From Papilionanthe hookeriana x Papilionanthe teres (Eukaryota > Streptophyta > Magnoliopsida > Asparagales > Orchidaceae), in the NCBI GenBank assembly GCA_022702705.1, contig CM040427.1:19057625-19121624 (forward strand): a stretch of 64,000 nucleotides of DNA. The letters are read 5' to 3'. Under the pieces are notes generated by a model. It did not search any database. It was given only the letters and a program-made list of their open reading frames with translations, and had not been told where the DNA came from. Each line of letters begins with the position of its first letter. Position 1 is the first letter of the stretch. This document shows, piece by piece, positions 48,801 through 60,589 of the stretch. The translations under genes were made by a program, and so were the position numbers.

Positions 48801-49739
48801 AAGTTTAGAATTGAATTGGATCAAAATTGAGGTCAAATGGGTTAATTTGGTTTGATATTGGGTCCATTTAGGTTAAAAATGGGTCAAATTGGGGATTTTA
48901 GTAAAAGTGAGCTAAATTGGAAAAATTGGCCTATGGTGTAGTTGAATAAAATGAAATTGGGAATATTTGGGATTTTCTGGAATTTTTTAGAAATTTTTGG
49001 GAATTTTTGGGAATTTTTGTAATTTTTTTCCAAAAGGGTATTTTAGGGTATTTGGAGGTTATTTGGAGGGTATTGGGGTATTTTAGTGGATTTAAGAGGT
49101 GGGAACTGTTTCAAAATATTTTTTAGGATTTATAAGAATTTTGGGTAATTTTTAGGAAATTTTGGAGAGTTTTGGGGTTGTAGGGGCAATTTAGGTAATT
49201 TTGGGTAAGTTTAAGGACCCAATGTCAAAACTATGAATTTTGGCAAAAGTGACATTTGAACATGGTAAAGGGGATTGGGTGAGCTTAAAGTGGGCCATGG
49301 ACCAATAAGTGTCCATTTTGAACATCTCATAGGTTGTTCCTAACCCTCTTAGCTAAGGGCTAGGGGTTTGAGCTTAACCACATAAGTGCTCCAATGAACC
49401 AGGAGTTAAGATTGGGTGAGGATGATTCAGGGTTTAGGATGGGTGTGAGAGTGTAGTTTGTGCAAACCAAACCTCTCCAAGACCAGGCCACCCAGGGTTT
49501 TCCTAAGGCTTGAGCATCCTATAGGAATTCATCCTTGAACCTCCACATTTGACTTTAACCTTCCAAGGAGGCTTGGAGGTTTATGATCATCTGTGGGGTT
49601 CAAGAAGAGTTAAGAGGTGTTTGAATTTCTAAGTGGTGGGTCCCATCTCTAGTCTTCTAGGATAGTCAAGGAGAAGTCCTATAGCTAGATCCTAAGCACT
49701 AAAAGGAAAGAAAAGACCTCACCAAAAATGAGATCAACA
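42831..49739 (-). repeat. A 5' LTR (6.9 kb, C-type)
   Basis: On the minus strand it starts TGTTGATCTC at 49739 and ends ATACCGACA at 42831, followed by spacer and PBS. It is closer to the LTR of C than to those of B and E: a shared tail with GGCAAAAGTGA, and no AAATT array. Its U3 is about 2.0 kb to the TATA-like box. Only unconserved short frames are present. Confidence 0.92.
47732..47739 (-). promoter_or_regulatory. Probable TATA box of A 5' LTR
   Basis: TATTTAAA on the minus strand in a GC-rich zone, 2.0 kb from the LTR start, matching the other LTRs. Confidence 0.5.
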
Positions 49740-50811
49740 GTGGCAAGCAAGAGATGAGAGAAGTGTTTTGGTTTAGAAAGGTTAAAAATTGAAATGGTTT
49801 AATGTTTTAATTAAAACAAATCTTAAAGTTGATTAAGCAGAACCAATTAAGATCCTACAGTTCCGTCATCCCAGAACCACTATTTTCATCGGATTCACTT
49901 AGTCCAAATGAATTTGCTAAACTCAACTGAATGAGTTTCACACTTTCATTTAGACAGTGGAAATCTCATTAGTAACATGTGGGTTACATCATCCGAGGGA
50001 TTCTCGATCATCCAACGAGTCGTTTTAATTTTAGTTATTATTGCAGATTTATTTTTATTTGTGATTAAATTTTGAGTTGTTTAAACATGCTAGGTTTGAT
50101 CATTTTCATGCATTTATAAGTACAAGAAAGTAAAACATTTAATAAATTGCTGAATGTAAATCGCAATAAACTGAAATGCGTACCTGGTGGGCATTCCCAT
50201 CATTTCACCTGCACTTAAAACACATGTCAAGGAATTTATATTATCACAAGAAAACACCTAGGTAAAGTTAAGGGAAGGTTCTGGTTGTCTACCAAAATCA
50301 TAATCCTACTGCTAGTCAATTCCTCTGATGTCTAGGTTTTGGTATTTTGTTGAGGATGATTTTCTTCACCAAAGAATAATGAAGTCTCACTGTTCTTTTA
50401 AAACATCCCTTCAAATTAGAGAAGTGCTCGGAATTAATTTTTGAACATCTTATTAAATATTTTAGTGATTATTTCAAGTTCGGTTAGTTTCATTGTTGTG
50501 ATGAATTAATCATCCAGATTACCTTTGCTCAGTGAACTAGGATGTTTGATTAACCTGTGAGTAAAGTGATATTTCAAATTTAATACTACATTAAAGAATT
50601 ATAATAATGAAATCCTTTAGGGGCAAATTGGTTCATTAAAGATTTTAACCATTCTTAATTGAAATTGAGTTGATGATTTAAAGGTGATTCAATTATAAAG
50701 TTTCCAAATTGATTTTTTTTAAATGTTTTAGATCATTTAAATTGATAAGGTGTTTTTAGGTTTCTTTAATTTAGTTGAGTTTAATAATTTAAGTTTGTTG
50801 TAACTTAATCA

Positions 50812-50813
<2 letters not shown>

Positions 50814-50856
<43 letters not shown>
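50814..50856. repeat. AT dinucleotide microsatellite in C LTR
   Basis: About 21 AT repeats, found only in the C LTR. Confidence 0.95.
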
Positions 50857-50859
<3 letters not shown>

Positions 50860-53607
50860 CGTTTAAAACTTTAATGTTTCGATTGTGAATTGTTTTGAGT
50901 TAGTCTTAATATTTTCAGTTTTGTTTGGATCTTAGTTTTGGGTGATTTCAAATTGATTGATTTTAATACCTTAAGTCACCTTAATTTGAATTTAAATCAT
51001 CTTTCATTAACTTAAGTATTTTTAAGCTTTTATTTTAATTATAAAATTTTCAAGATCATTCTTTTTAGTTTCAAAACGTTATTTATTATGACTTCATTGG
51101 TAGTGATTAAATGATGCTTGATCAATTCATTGATTTAGCGTTTCAACTTCAAAGTATTAGAACCTTCCTGGGTCAAAATCCCTTAACCTTAATAGTTCAC
51201 TTATTTAATTAACTTCTAAAGTTTAATGATTTAATTAATCAAAGTTTCTTTTTTTTTAAATGTTCAAGGTGATTAATGGGTTTCTACCCTTTAGCTCCCT
51301 TAGTTTCAATCATCCAAAAGGGAATTAAGATCAAATATTTTACCCTCCCTTTGTTTAAGCCTAAAGATTAATTAAGGTTAAAGCCTTTTAATTACCTTAA
51401 TGCCCTCTTAAGCTTTTTCATCCCATAATTCATTAAATCAAGCTCAAATGAAATTGAAAATTTGATGTCACCTCACTCACATGTCAATTAAGACATTAGA
51501 GGAGAAAGTGTGATTTTTCAAATTTTAATTTAATTTATATAATTATTTTAGTGGAAAATAAGGATTTTCAATGAAAATTCAATAACATGACCAAGACAAA
51601 GTTTCTGTCCTTAAGAAAATTATGGGAGGTTCCTACTGACCAGAGAACCACTTGGACCAATTTTGGTGATTTTTTTAATTATATTTTATTTATTATAATT
51701 ATTTTAAATTTTAGATTATTAATCAAATATGAAATAAAATTAAAGTTAAAATTAAGTTTTATATTTTTCTTAAATCTCTCCGACCTCAAGGAACTTAGAG
51801 AAACAATTTATATATTTTTCTGATTTTTCTTTATATTTTTAGAATTAATTTAGTGGGAAAGGATAAAAAATCTATTTTTAATATTAAAAAAATGCATTAA
51901 GCCTTTAAAATTCAACATCTTTGTTTTGGGACTTAGGAAAAATATTTGGTTGGTTCTTAAGTGATTAGGGAGCAAAATGTAACATTTTTGTGAATTTTAT
52001 TATTTTTGTGATTTTTATTATTTTTTAATTATTAAAATATTCAAAAATAGGTTAAAATGAAAATTTTAGAAAAATTCCAATTTTAAATTTCTTAGACTTC
52101 TCTGATGCCAGAGAGGCCTCAAAATGAATTTGGTGAATTTTTTAAATACATTTTGGGTTTTATGAATTTTTAAAGTTTAAAAGGGTCATGTTACTTAGAA
52201 AATTCATTTAGTGGGTTAAAATATTTCCAATTGATTTCAACATTTTTATGAGGCTTCCTCTGACCCTAAAGATCAGTGGAGAAAAGGTTCAAGTCATTTT
52301 TATTTTTAATTTGCCCTAAGTAATTTAAGGTTGATTTTAGGTTAAGTGAACCATTAGGATTATTTATAATGTTTTAAGCTATGAATAATTATCCCAAGTC
52401 CCTCTGGTCATAGGGAATCTATCCTATTTTTTCTAGAATTTTCCAAGCAATATGCTAATTACTGGAATTAAAATACCAGAACATGCATAAAAATTTAGAA
52501 AATAAATAACTTGTCATAGGGGTGGTCTCTGGCCTTGGAAAATTTAGGGAATGTTCCCAAGAACAGAGGCTACAAAAGCCCTATGGTCTCATGCCATGGT
52601 GAATTGTATGTGTGAATGGAGAATTAAAATACTCAAATCAGTGTTAAATTAATTAAAAATAAAATACTCAACAAAATAGATCAATTATTATTCTCCTCTG
52701 TTCACTGAGCAAGTGGGTATTTTTAGTTTATTTTTGTGATTTTTCTACACAAAGATATGCATTTTTGAAGTTCTGGGCATTTAAATAAATAAGAAATACC
52801 CTATTTATCTACTTAACCATGTCGGCGTCGCGTCATCCTCATCCGGGTCGAAGCTCCATGTGGCGCGCTCCTATTTTACGCCACCATCTGACTCGGCAGC
52901 CAAACGACCCGCGGTTCATGTTTCATCCTTCTGTCCGGCTTGATCCTGGCCATCCATCTGATACACGCGCGATCTGACGACATTCGTTCATCGTCCCAAC
53001 TGGTGTGAGTCAAGAACCGTCCACCTTCTAACCCTAAGATCTCACTCATTTCTCAACCAAATCGCACGGGGTTTCTTCCTACATGCTCGTCTAAACAAGG
53101 GCTACAAATCCATGAGGCTAATGCGCATTGAAATCAAGTGAAACAGAATGAAGAATCGCTGGAAGCTCGGGAGCAAGAGGAGTTTCCATACCTTGTTTCA
53201 AGAGGTGTAGCCTTGATTGAATGTGTTCGGTACATTCGTTGGAGCTAGAAGAGCCTACGGATGAAGCCTCTGGTCCTGGTGAATCGCCTAGGTATGACTT
53301 CGTCCAAGTCCGATTTCAAACCTTGGCTGATAGAACAAATGGCTGGTCTGCTGAGGGGGCTTTCACTGGGGAACTTCTTCTCTACCTCTAGTGAAGGTGT
53401 GGGAAGAGTTAATTGGGTTTCTATGGAGCTTCAAGGGTTGTCCTGTTTCTGGCCTGAGTTTGAGCTTTGAAATTGAGCTCAACCAGTGGGGATGAAGGCT
53501 GGAAAGCAGTGGGATTCTTCTTCTCTGGACTAGGAGTAGCTCTAGGGATGATTTGGGGGGTTTCTGTTGAGTAAATTTTCAACACCCTTCTCATGGCCGA
53601 GGAGAGG

Positions 53608-53616
53608 TATTTAAAT
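53608..53616 (-). promoter_or_regulatory. Probable TATA box of C 3' LTR
   Basis: ATTTAAATA on the minus strand at the conserved offset of about 2.0 kb, followed by the conserved GGCCATGAG. Confidence 0.45.
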
Positions 53617-55608
53617 GGACAGGGCCATTGGGCTGAGCTAGGGCTCAATTGAGGGGTGGATTCAGTTATTAGGTGGAGGGCAGAGAGGCTCCAAGGTTTA
53701 ATTTGGCAGAGGTGGCCAATTGGGTAAGTTTGGGTGTGTATAGGCTAATGGTGGCTCTTGGTTTTGACCCCCTCCGGCGACTAGGCCGGCCAGCAAGGAT
53801 AGAGGAGCTGTCCCCTGAGGTGAGGTGAGTCAGGGAGAGGTTTAATGATGGTTAATCAGTTAGGGGATGGTTTTGGGGTGAGGCAAAAGGAGATTTATCC
53901 ACTTAAGGGATGAAATCCCTTAAAATGAGGGACCCTTGGTCCATGGCTCACTTAGCTTGGGCTAGGTGGATCTAGGGTGGTTCCTAGGGTTCAAATGGTG
54001 GCTGTAAAGATTTGGTTTAGCCACATTTGGTTCAATTTGGTTTGGTTAGGCCATAGGTTCAATTTGGCTCACTTGGGTTTAGGTTGCGCTAACTTGAGTT
54101 TGGGTTTGATTTAGGTCAAAGTATCTTGAGTAACATTGTAGAAATGATTGCCATGAAGAACTTTCATGAAGACATGGAAAGGTTTTGAGTTCAATTGAAA
54201 GGTCAATTATGTGGATTTTAGGATTTTGGTTGATTTGGGCAAGGTTGGATCAAGTTGGGCCCAAGTTGGTTTAATGTGGGGTTTAGACCCAATTGAAAGT
54301 TTCAAATGGTCTAGGGGAATGTATTGAAGAGTTCCCAACATCAATTGGGAAAATCTTTTGGGATTAGGCCATTCAATTTGGTAGGTTTAGGGTATGAATT
54401 CACTTTAGGTTAAAATGGGGTATTTTTTTATTTTCAAATTGATTTAGGTTAAGCTTAGGCTCAAATTTGGGCAATTGAAGGTTGTATGGGTTTCATGGGA
54501 ATCTCATGGAAGTTTTAGGATTGAAATTTGGAAGGGAAAAAGTTGACATTAGGTTAATTGAGGAATTTTGGATTAAATTGGCAAAACTTGGGGGTTTTGG
54601 ATTTCAAATGGAATTGAAGTTAAATGTGAATCAATTTAGACTTGGATTTGGTTTAGATTGATAGTGGGGATGTTGAATTAGAGTTTAGAATTGAAATTGG
54701 GCAAGATTGAGGTCAAACGGGTTGGTTTGGTTTGGTTTGACAATGGGTTCATTTAGGTTAGAAATGGGTCAAATTGGGGATTTTGATAAAAGTAGATTAT
54801 TTTGACAAAATTGGCTTATGGTGTTGTTGGACAAAATTAAATTGGGAATATTTGTGATTTTTTGGAATTTTCTGGGAATTTTTGGATTTTTTGGGCCAAA
54901 AGGGTATTTAGGGTTATGAGAGGTTATTTGGAGGGTATTGGGGTATTTTGGTGGATTTAAAATGTGAGAACTGTTTCAAAATGATTTTTAGGAATTTTGG
55001 GAATTTTGGGTAATTTTTGGGAAATTTTGGAGAGTTTGGTGGTTGTGGGGGTGATTTATGTAATTTTGGGCAGGCTTGAGGACCCAATGTCAAAACCAGA
55101 AATTTTGGCAAAAGTGAAATTTGGGTATGGTTGAGGGAATGGAATAGCTTGGAGTGAGCCATGGACCAATAAATGTTCATTTTGAACATCTCATTGGTTA
55201 TTCCTAACCCTCTTAGCCAAGGAGCTAGGGGTTTGGACTTAGCCACATGAGTGCTCCCATGAACCAGGGGTCAAGATTAGGTAGGGACGGTTTAGGGTTT
55301 AGGATGGGTGTGAGAGTGCAGTGTGTGCAAGCTAGACATCACCAAGACCAGGCCACCCAGGGCAGTCCTAAGGCTTGAACATCTTATAGGAGTTCATCTT
55401 TGTCATCACACACATTGGTCCCAACCTTCCAAGTGATTTGGAGGTTGATGACCATCTATGTAGGATTCCAAAGAGAGCCAAGCTTTGGTTTGAATCTCTA
55501 AAAGGTGGGTTCCATCTCTAGTCTTCTAGGATAGTCAAGGAGAAGTCCTATGGCTAGATCCTAAGCACTAAGAGGAAAGAAAAGACCTCACCAAAAATGA
55601 GTTCAACA

Positions 55609-55660
55609 ATTGGACCCCCAATAGTTGTGGTGTGCTACCAAGCACACCGCACGTATTAGC
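55609..55660 (-). other. Hairpin and polypurine tract of C
   Basis: On the minus strand GGTGTGC TTGGTA GCACACC (7-bp stem) precedes ACTATTGGGGGTCCAAT, which touches the LTR start at 55608. Stem and G-run are conserved with B although the loop differs. Confidence 0.7.
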
Positions 55661-55969
55661 GTTGACCGAAGAGATCAACAAAACCAACACAGACATCTAA
55701 GTGTCACACTTAGAACAAAGCGTAGAAAATTTTCTGTTGTGGAGTATCGGGTAAATCTCCAAGACTGAAGATTCCAGAACTCTCGCTGGGGAAAAGGAGG
55801 TGAATTCCAAATCACAACATCTGGAGAGACCGGGCCTTAGATTCGTTTCATTTTTTATTTCAAGTTTTAAATTTTGAGTTTTAATTTTGATTTAAGTTTC
55901 AATTTTGTTTGAAATTAAAATTTGATTTAAGATCGATTTCAAGGTGGATTTCGCAGAAATTCTGAATTT
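55661..55969 (-). other. Noncoding sequence next to the polypurine tract of C
   Basis: Homologous at the DNA level to 34750-35035 of B in parts. No gene seen. Confidence 0.5.
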
Positions 55970-56790
55970 AAAATGAGAATTGGAACCTAGGTTCCAACCT
56001 TGGGATTGCAAAAAGAACTGGAATTTAGGTACCAGCCTTGAAAAGAGAATCGAAATTTAGGCATCGATCGAGAAGGATGAGAATCATAATTTAGGTACTG
56101 ATCTCGAAATGAGAATTGGAAGTTAAGTACCGGCCTCGAAAAGGGTGAGAACTGGAAGTTAGGTACCAGTCTCGGAAGAGAGTCGGAAGTTAGGTACCGA
56201 CCTCGAAAAAGGGTGAGAACTGGAAGTTAGGTGCCAGTCTCGGAAGAGAGTCAAAAGTTAGGTATCGACCTGGAAAAGGGTGAGAACTGGAAGTTAGGTA
56301 CCAGTCTCGGAAGAGAGTCAGAAGTTAGGTACCAACCTCGAAAAGGGTGAGAACTGGAAGTCAGAAAAGTTTCTCGGAAAGGGTGAGAGATTAGCAGACA
56401 CCGAGATTAGGATGCCTTATCGGTCTCATACCCAAGTATGAGGATTAGAATGCAGAAAAGTTTCTCGGAAAGGGTGCGAGATTAGCGGACACCGAGATTA
56501 GGATGCCTTGTCGGTCTTATACCCAAGTCAAAGGATTAAAATGCAGAAAAGTTTCTAGGAAAGGGTGTGAGATTAGCGGACACCGAGATTAGGATGCCTT
56601 GTCAGTCTTATACCCAAGTCGGAGGATTAGGATGCAAAAAATTTTCTTGGAAAGGGTGCGGGATTGGCGGAAATTCTGAGAAGAGAATCGAACCTTGAGT
56701 ATCAATATCAAAATGAGAATTGGAAGTTAGGTACCGGTCTCAGAAGGATGGGAACTGGAAGTTAGGTATCAATCCCAAAATTTGGTATTT
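55970..56790 (-). repeat. Two tandem arrays in C (about 68-bp and 91-bp units)
   Basis: About 56100-56360 holds three to four units of about 68 bp built of two related halves around GGAAGTTAGGTACC. About 56363-56660 holds three 91-bp units around AGAAAAGTTTCTCGG. The flanking sequence GGAACCTAGGTTCC (55985-55998) is a palindrome recalling the core of the 37-bp array of B. Same position as the array of B but with different units. Confidence 0.85.
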
Positions 56791-57566
56791 GATTTGGGTT
56801 TGGAAGATTTTGCGGAAAATTTAGTGCAGTAGAAGATTGGAATGAGACATGAAAGTGTTTCACATCCCGAGAGAGTTGATCAAAGTTTGATTGTTTGGCG
56901 AATGATATGAATCCATGCCATCAGAACCAAATCGAAAATTTTGTGGTTCTATTTCAATAGACTCAGTCGACCTTCTCAAAAGAGGGAAGGAATCTCGGAG
57001 AGTCGAAAAGATTTGAGAACAGCTGGAGGCTGGGGATTTCAAATTCAGAGATTCGTTTTCATTGTATTTGTTTTTAGTGATTTGATTTCATTTTGATTGA
57101 AATTTCATTTTGATTCAGGTTTTCATTCATTTATTTTGGTTTATAATTTGAGATTTTGAATTTCGTTTTGTGTTTTGTTCGGATTTTAAATTTGAATTTT
57201 TATTTTTGTTTGTTATTATTTCATTCAAATCGTTCTTCGTTTAACTTTCTTTAAATCGAGTCAAACTCAGATTTAGTGGCGTTTGTAGTTAATTGCACAA
57301 AACGGAAGGCAAAACACGACATAGTCGCTTCCATTAAAAATGTCGAGAGTACATCAGGTGATTCTATCAAAACATTTCTGATGACATCTTTCCGAAAACA
57401 GACTTTTACAAAATCCATGTATGTCTGAACACAGACTGTACTGATATCTTCGTGTCGTCTGACAAAACTGTTTGTTTGATTCATCCATGTCTGAAAAGTA
57501 AACTACATAGGTAATAACATCACCTTCTAAGCCACTTTCCAAAGGAGAATCTCACGTAAGTGTGCT
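56791..57566 (-). other. Noncoding region after the AlkB ORF of C
   Basis: AT-rich with weak similarity to 33151-33821 of B. Short frames at 56860-57042 and 57251-57542 show no recognisable domain, and I do not call them. Confidence 0.5.
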
Positions 57567-58253
57567 TTAGAGGTGTGCTACTACCATGTAGCTTACATCT
57601 CTTAGGGCTGCAAATTCTCTAATTCTGGAATCTGGATTGAAGTCGACCGGGATCTTGCTCTCTTCCATCCTCCTGAAGGTGATGGAGATCCGCTCGTAGG
57701 GAACTCCTGAGATGTAGTGCTTTGCCACATCTGCACCATTTCCTTGTAGTACGAGGACAGAGCCTACCGGTAGGGGTATCTCTACTGGCCCTCGGAATTC
57801 TCCGGGGCCGAGTATCCGGAGTTCTGTCCCGAACATGATGTTGCATTGGTTGATGAAGGAAACGGTGCAAAAAGGTCTCACGAAATCGTGATGGTCCACA
57901 TGAGGTGGAATGCAGTCTCCTTCCGCATAAATGTTGATTATGCAGTTGTTTGATATGCAGTCAGCGGGTAAGACTCGCCAAGCCACCATCCTCTTTATCA
58001 TTTTCTTAATTAGGACTGGCAGTGGATCCACTTCGTCGTAGCGGAGTATCCCTGGCAGATTTTCTTTCTTGTCATCAGCAAAGTTGTAGCAGCATCTGAA
58101 TTGGATTATAATCCTCCCCTTGCCTTGTTTCCATTTCTTCGGCTCGGAGTAGGTCATGTTTCGTAGTCGTCCTGCATGACCCTGCTTCTTCAGCTCATCG
58201 ACGTAGTCCACGATCTCACTCTGCTCATAGTGAGAGAAGACATCTGTATGCAA
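57567..58253 (-). CDS. AlkB-like 2-oxoglutarate/Fe(II) dioxygenase domain of the 3' ORF of C, uninterrupted
   Basis: 228 codons without a stop. Numbered from the first Met of the open stretch: HVD at 118-120 (the HxD metal pair), distal His 179 in ADVAKHY, Arg 188 and Arg 194 in RISITFR (the RxNxTFR-type 2-oxoglutarate and family signature), with CCYNFAD at 54-60 and GPGEF and PLPVGSVLVLQGNGADVAKH further on. These blocks are those I know from plant ALKBH9/ALKBH10, the ALKBH5-like RNA m6A demethylases. The Met is internal: homology extends upstream (RIRGRYVNILEG) past a TAG at 58292-58294. No intron is visible, as expected if the domain was captured from mRNA. Activity is inferred from family, not shown. 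Confidence 0.88.
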   Translation of the reverse strand: MHTDVFSHYEQSEIVDYVDELKKQGHAGRLRNMTYSEPKKWKQGKGRIIIQFRCCYNFADDKKENLPGILRYDEVDPLPVLIKKMIKRMVAWRVLPADCISNNCIINIYAEGDCIPPHVDHHDFVRPFCTVSFINQCNIMFGTELRILGPGEFRGPVEIPLPVGSVLVLQGNGADVAKHYISGVPYERISITFRRMEESKIPVDFNPDSRIREFAALRDVSYMVVAHL

Positions 58254-58954
58254 CTCCAGTCCTTCCAGGATGTTGACATATCTGCCTCGGATTCTCTAAA
58301 AATATTCAAAATTCTATTTTCGCACCCTCTGGATCATCTTCAACTCGTGCTATGAATGTATCTAGAATTTTTGGGGTCTAGTGAAGTATTGTGGGATGTA
58401 CGGCTCCACGCGAGCACATTCTCCTGGAATTATCACTGTCTCAGGTGCAGGCTCTGTAGTAACCTCTTCTGGAACAGCCTCTGCTATGGTGCTCCTGAAG
58501 GCTGGCCTCCTTGGGACGACTGTCGCGGTTGTCGAAATTTCTTCTTTATTCTGTTCTTCTGTCAATTTCTTTAACATTTTGTGGATACGGCGATTCTTGT
58601 TTCTTCTTTGAGTTGGGGTCAAAGTAGCTCTTCTCTCCCCCTGGATTTCGGTAGGGACGGCACTGACAAGCTTCCTTCCTGCGGCAGTTATCACTAATTT
58701 CATCGTGGGACGTCGATCGCACTAATCTTCCTTTTCTGGTTTGCAGTATGTTGAACCTTCTCGCTGAGTTTCATCACTGTCTTTCCATGGGATTGCCCGA
58801 AGTCTATAGTAGTCCAAGCAGTCTCTTCATATTCTAGCTTCAGCTGTGCAAAGTTTGAGTCGACCTCGATCACGGCACCAACTTTCAGTTCTTCTTCGTT
58901 AAGTGCAAGACTTACGCCATCCTTAAAGTTCAGAACCAACTGCCCGTTTGACAT
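58254..58954 (-). pseudogene. N-terminal part of the 3' ORF of C
   Basis: ATG at 58954, four bases after CAG/GGAA. 84 codons (LVLNFKDGVSLALNEEELK, then a basic NQKRK stretch) end at a TGA at 58700; the homologous protein continues in the next frame from 58703 (MKLVITAAGRK, LTPTQRRNKNRRIHKML, VEPYIPQYFTRPQKF) to a stop at 58362, so one frameshift separates them. The second part and the dioxygenase at 57567-58253 share one frame, separated by a few stops in 58254-58362. The module and the TQRRNKNR motif are also found in gag. Confidence 0.8.
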
Positions 58955-58958
58955 TTCC

Positions 58959-59025
58959 CTGCAAAAAAAAAGTAAGGAAAGGATCAGGGGCTGTACTTAG
59001 AACGAGAACAATAAGAAAATTAACT
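58959..59025 (-). promoter_or_regulatory. Probable intron 3' end before the 3' ORF of C
   Basis: On the minus strand: CCCCTGATCC (branch-type CTGAT), a long T-rich tract and GCAG, then GGAAATG with the start codon. Almost base for base the same as in B. Confidence 0.62.
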
Positions 59026-59273
59026 TATTAATGGAAATTTCTTATTCATTCCTTTTCAAATTTTAAGGGCAAGGGAAAATATGAGGAAAGATCAGGAGTG
59101 AGATTGATTTGAAAAGAATGATCAAAATTTAATAATATAATGATTTCTTTCATCACATTTTTTTTAATTCATTTTTCGTTAATCATTTTTTTCCTTCAAT
59201 TTTGGGTTCGGACCTAGTTACAAGTGATTACTCTGCCCGTGCTTCTAGGGATGGGACTCCATCCTTCGGAACA
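59026..59273 (-). other. Noncoding spacer between integrase and 3' ORF of C
   Basis: AT-rich, homologous to 31228-31460 of B. No gene seen. Confidence 0.5.
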
Positions 59274-60420
59274 TTAGGTTGTGTAATGCTTCTTTAGATA
59301 TCGTCCATTGATTAGAAGCATTGGTCGCTCTCCACGGCAATCCACGAGCTGGTATGAACCTCCTGAGTAGACTGTCTCAACCATGAATGGCCCCTCCCAA
59401 GTCGGTTCAAATTTTCCTTCTATCTTGCGGTGTGCAAGAATAAGTCTTCTGAGAACTAGAACCAAGTCACCAACTTTAAACGTCCTCGGGTGGATAAATT
59501 TTTCGTAGGCCTGGATCATCTTGGCTTGATACAGTTTGAGATTTTGCTGTGCTAAAAGTCATTTCCCTTCCAAGCTTTCCAATTCTTCTAGTCGTAGTCT
59601 GGTGTTTTCTTCTGTAGTAGTATTATTCGCGACTGCAATTCTGAGTGACGGAAGCTGCACCTCCAAGGGCAAGACGGCCTCGAACCCGTACACTAGAGCG
59701 TAGGGCGTAGACTGAGTAGGAGTTCTGAACGTCGTTCTGTAGGCCCATAAAGCTTCTAACAACTTCTCGTGCTAATTTTTTTGTTATCGTTCAAAGTTTT
59801 CTTAAGGATTTGGACGAGAGTTTTATTAAAAGCCTCGGCCAAGCCTTTCACTCTCGGGTAGTAGATTGTCGAATAGTGCCAATCAATCCCGTGCCTTCTG
59901 ACAAAATTGTTGATCTTCGTACTTCTGAATGCGGACCCGTTATCTAAGATAATTCTGCGCGGTATCCCGAAACCGTAGATGACTTGATTCTTGAAGAACT
60001 GTAGCACGTGATGTACTTTCACTTCTCTGAGCAGTACTGCTTCTGCCCACTTGGAAAAGTAATTTGTCGCTGCAAGGATGAAACGATGTCCTTTTGAAGA
60101 AGGCAGTTCTATCGGACCCACAATATCTGTGCTCCAACATTCAAATGGCCACGACGTGATTGTCAGATGTAGCACATTTGGAGGTTGATGTAGAATCACT
60201 CCATGCACTTGGCTCTGGTGACAGCTCTTGGCAACTTTCATGCAGTCAGTCATCATCGAGGGCCAGTAGTACCCTAGTCTCTTAATTTTCATTTTCATCT
60301 TCAAACCCGACTGATGAGCGCCACAAAGTCCTGAGTGCACTTTCTTAACAATTTCACGAGCCTCAGACCCGTTCAGGCACCTTAGCCACCTCTGATCGAA
60401 AGACCTTCTGTATAACGTAT
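59274..60420 (-). pseudogene. pol: Integrase of C
   Basis: The zinc finger reads HSGLCGAHQ and CHQS, so the last zinc-binding Cys is replaced by Ser. The core has TDIVGPI, LDNGSAF and GLAEAFNKTL, so the triad is intact. A frameshift lies near 59760 and a stop near 59556. The C-terminus keeps FKVGDLVLVLRR, GPFMVE and LLINGRYLKK. Confidence 0.88.
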
Positions 60421-60589
60421 TGTTTATTAGTGCGTATGACAGAGTTCTTAATCTGATGGGCTAATGACTTATCGTCCGGTAGGTTTCCTGTTTACAGGTA
60501 GTCCATTAATGGCTACCGCCAATCCTCTGTAGTCTCTGCCACTGCTGCAACTGTTTCTTCTTCCTTTTTCTTCTGATTGGTGTATTGCA

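Larger units (their letters stand above)
6016..49739 (-). mobile_element. Element A: Tat/Ogre-like retrotransposon, split by insertion of B and cut by E
   Basis: Minus-strand Ty3/gypsy element. Its body (6016-14885) and its leader plus 5' LTR (42583-49739) are separated by element B. They belong together because the leader reads through perfectly once B and one copy of GGGGT are removed. The left end is cut at 6015 by element E, so the AlkB domain, repeat array, polypurine tract and 3' LTR of A should lie left of the window. A itself sits in the 3' LTR of C: the right flank at 49740 continues in LTR sequence equivalent to about 43850 within the A LTR. Confidence 0.85.
49740..55608 (-). repeat. 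C 3' LTR, truncated by insertion of A
   Basis: Starts TGTTGAACTC at 55608 (minus strand) and breaks off at 49740, at a point equivalent to about 43850 in the A LTR. About 1 kb of its end is therefore displaced to the left of A, outside the window. It contains a TATA-like box, a GC-rich zone and an AT dinucleotide run. No gene is supported. Confidence 0.88.

Noticed and set aside
42831..49739. Reading this LTR and its leader as an independent fifth element
   Set aside because: The leader continues exactly into 14885 when B and one GGGGT are removed, so it belongs to A.
58695..58705. ATGA stop/start overlap in the 3' ORF of C and a similar ATGA at 31701-31704 in B, suggesting coupled translation
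   Set aside because: Alignment of the proteins shows the two stops lie at different places, so they are independent lesions.
57567..58954. The 3' ORF as an env-like gene
   Set aside because: No signal peptide or membrane segment; the domain is a dioxygenase with all metal-binding residues.
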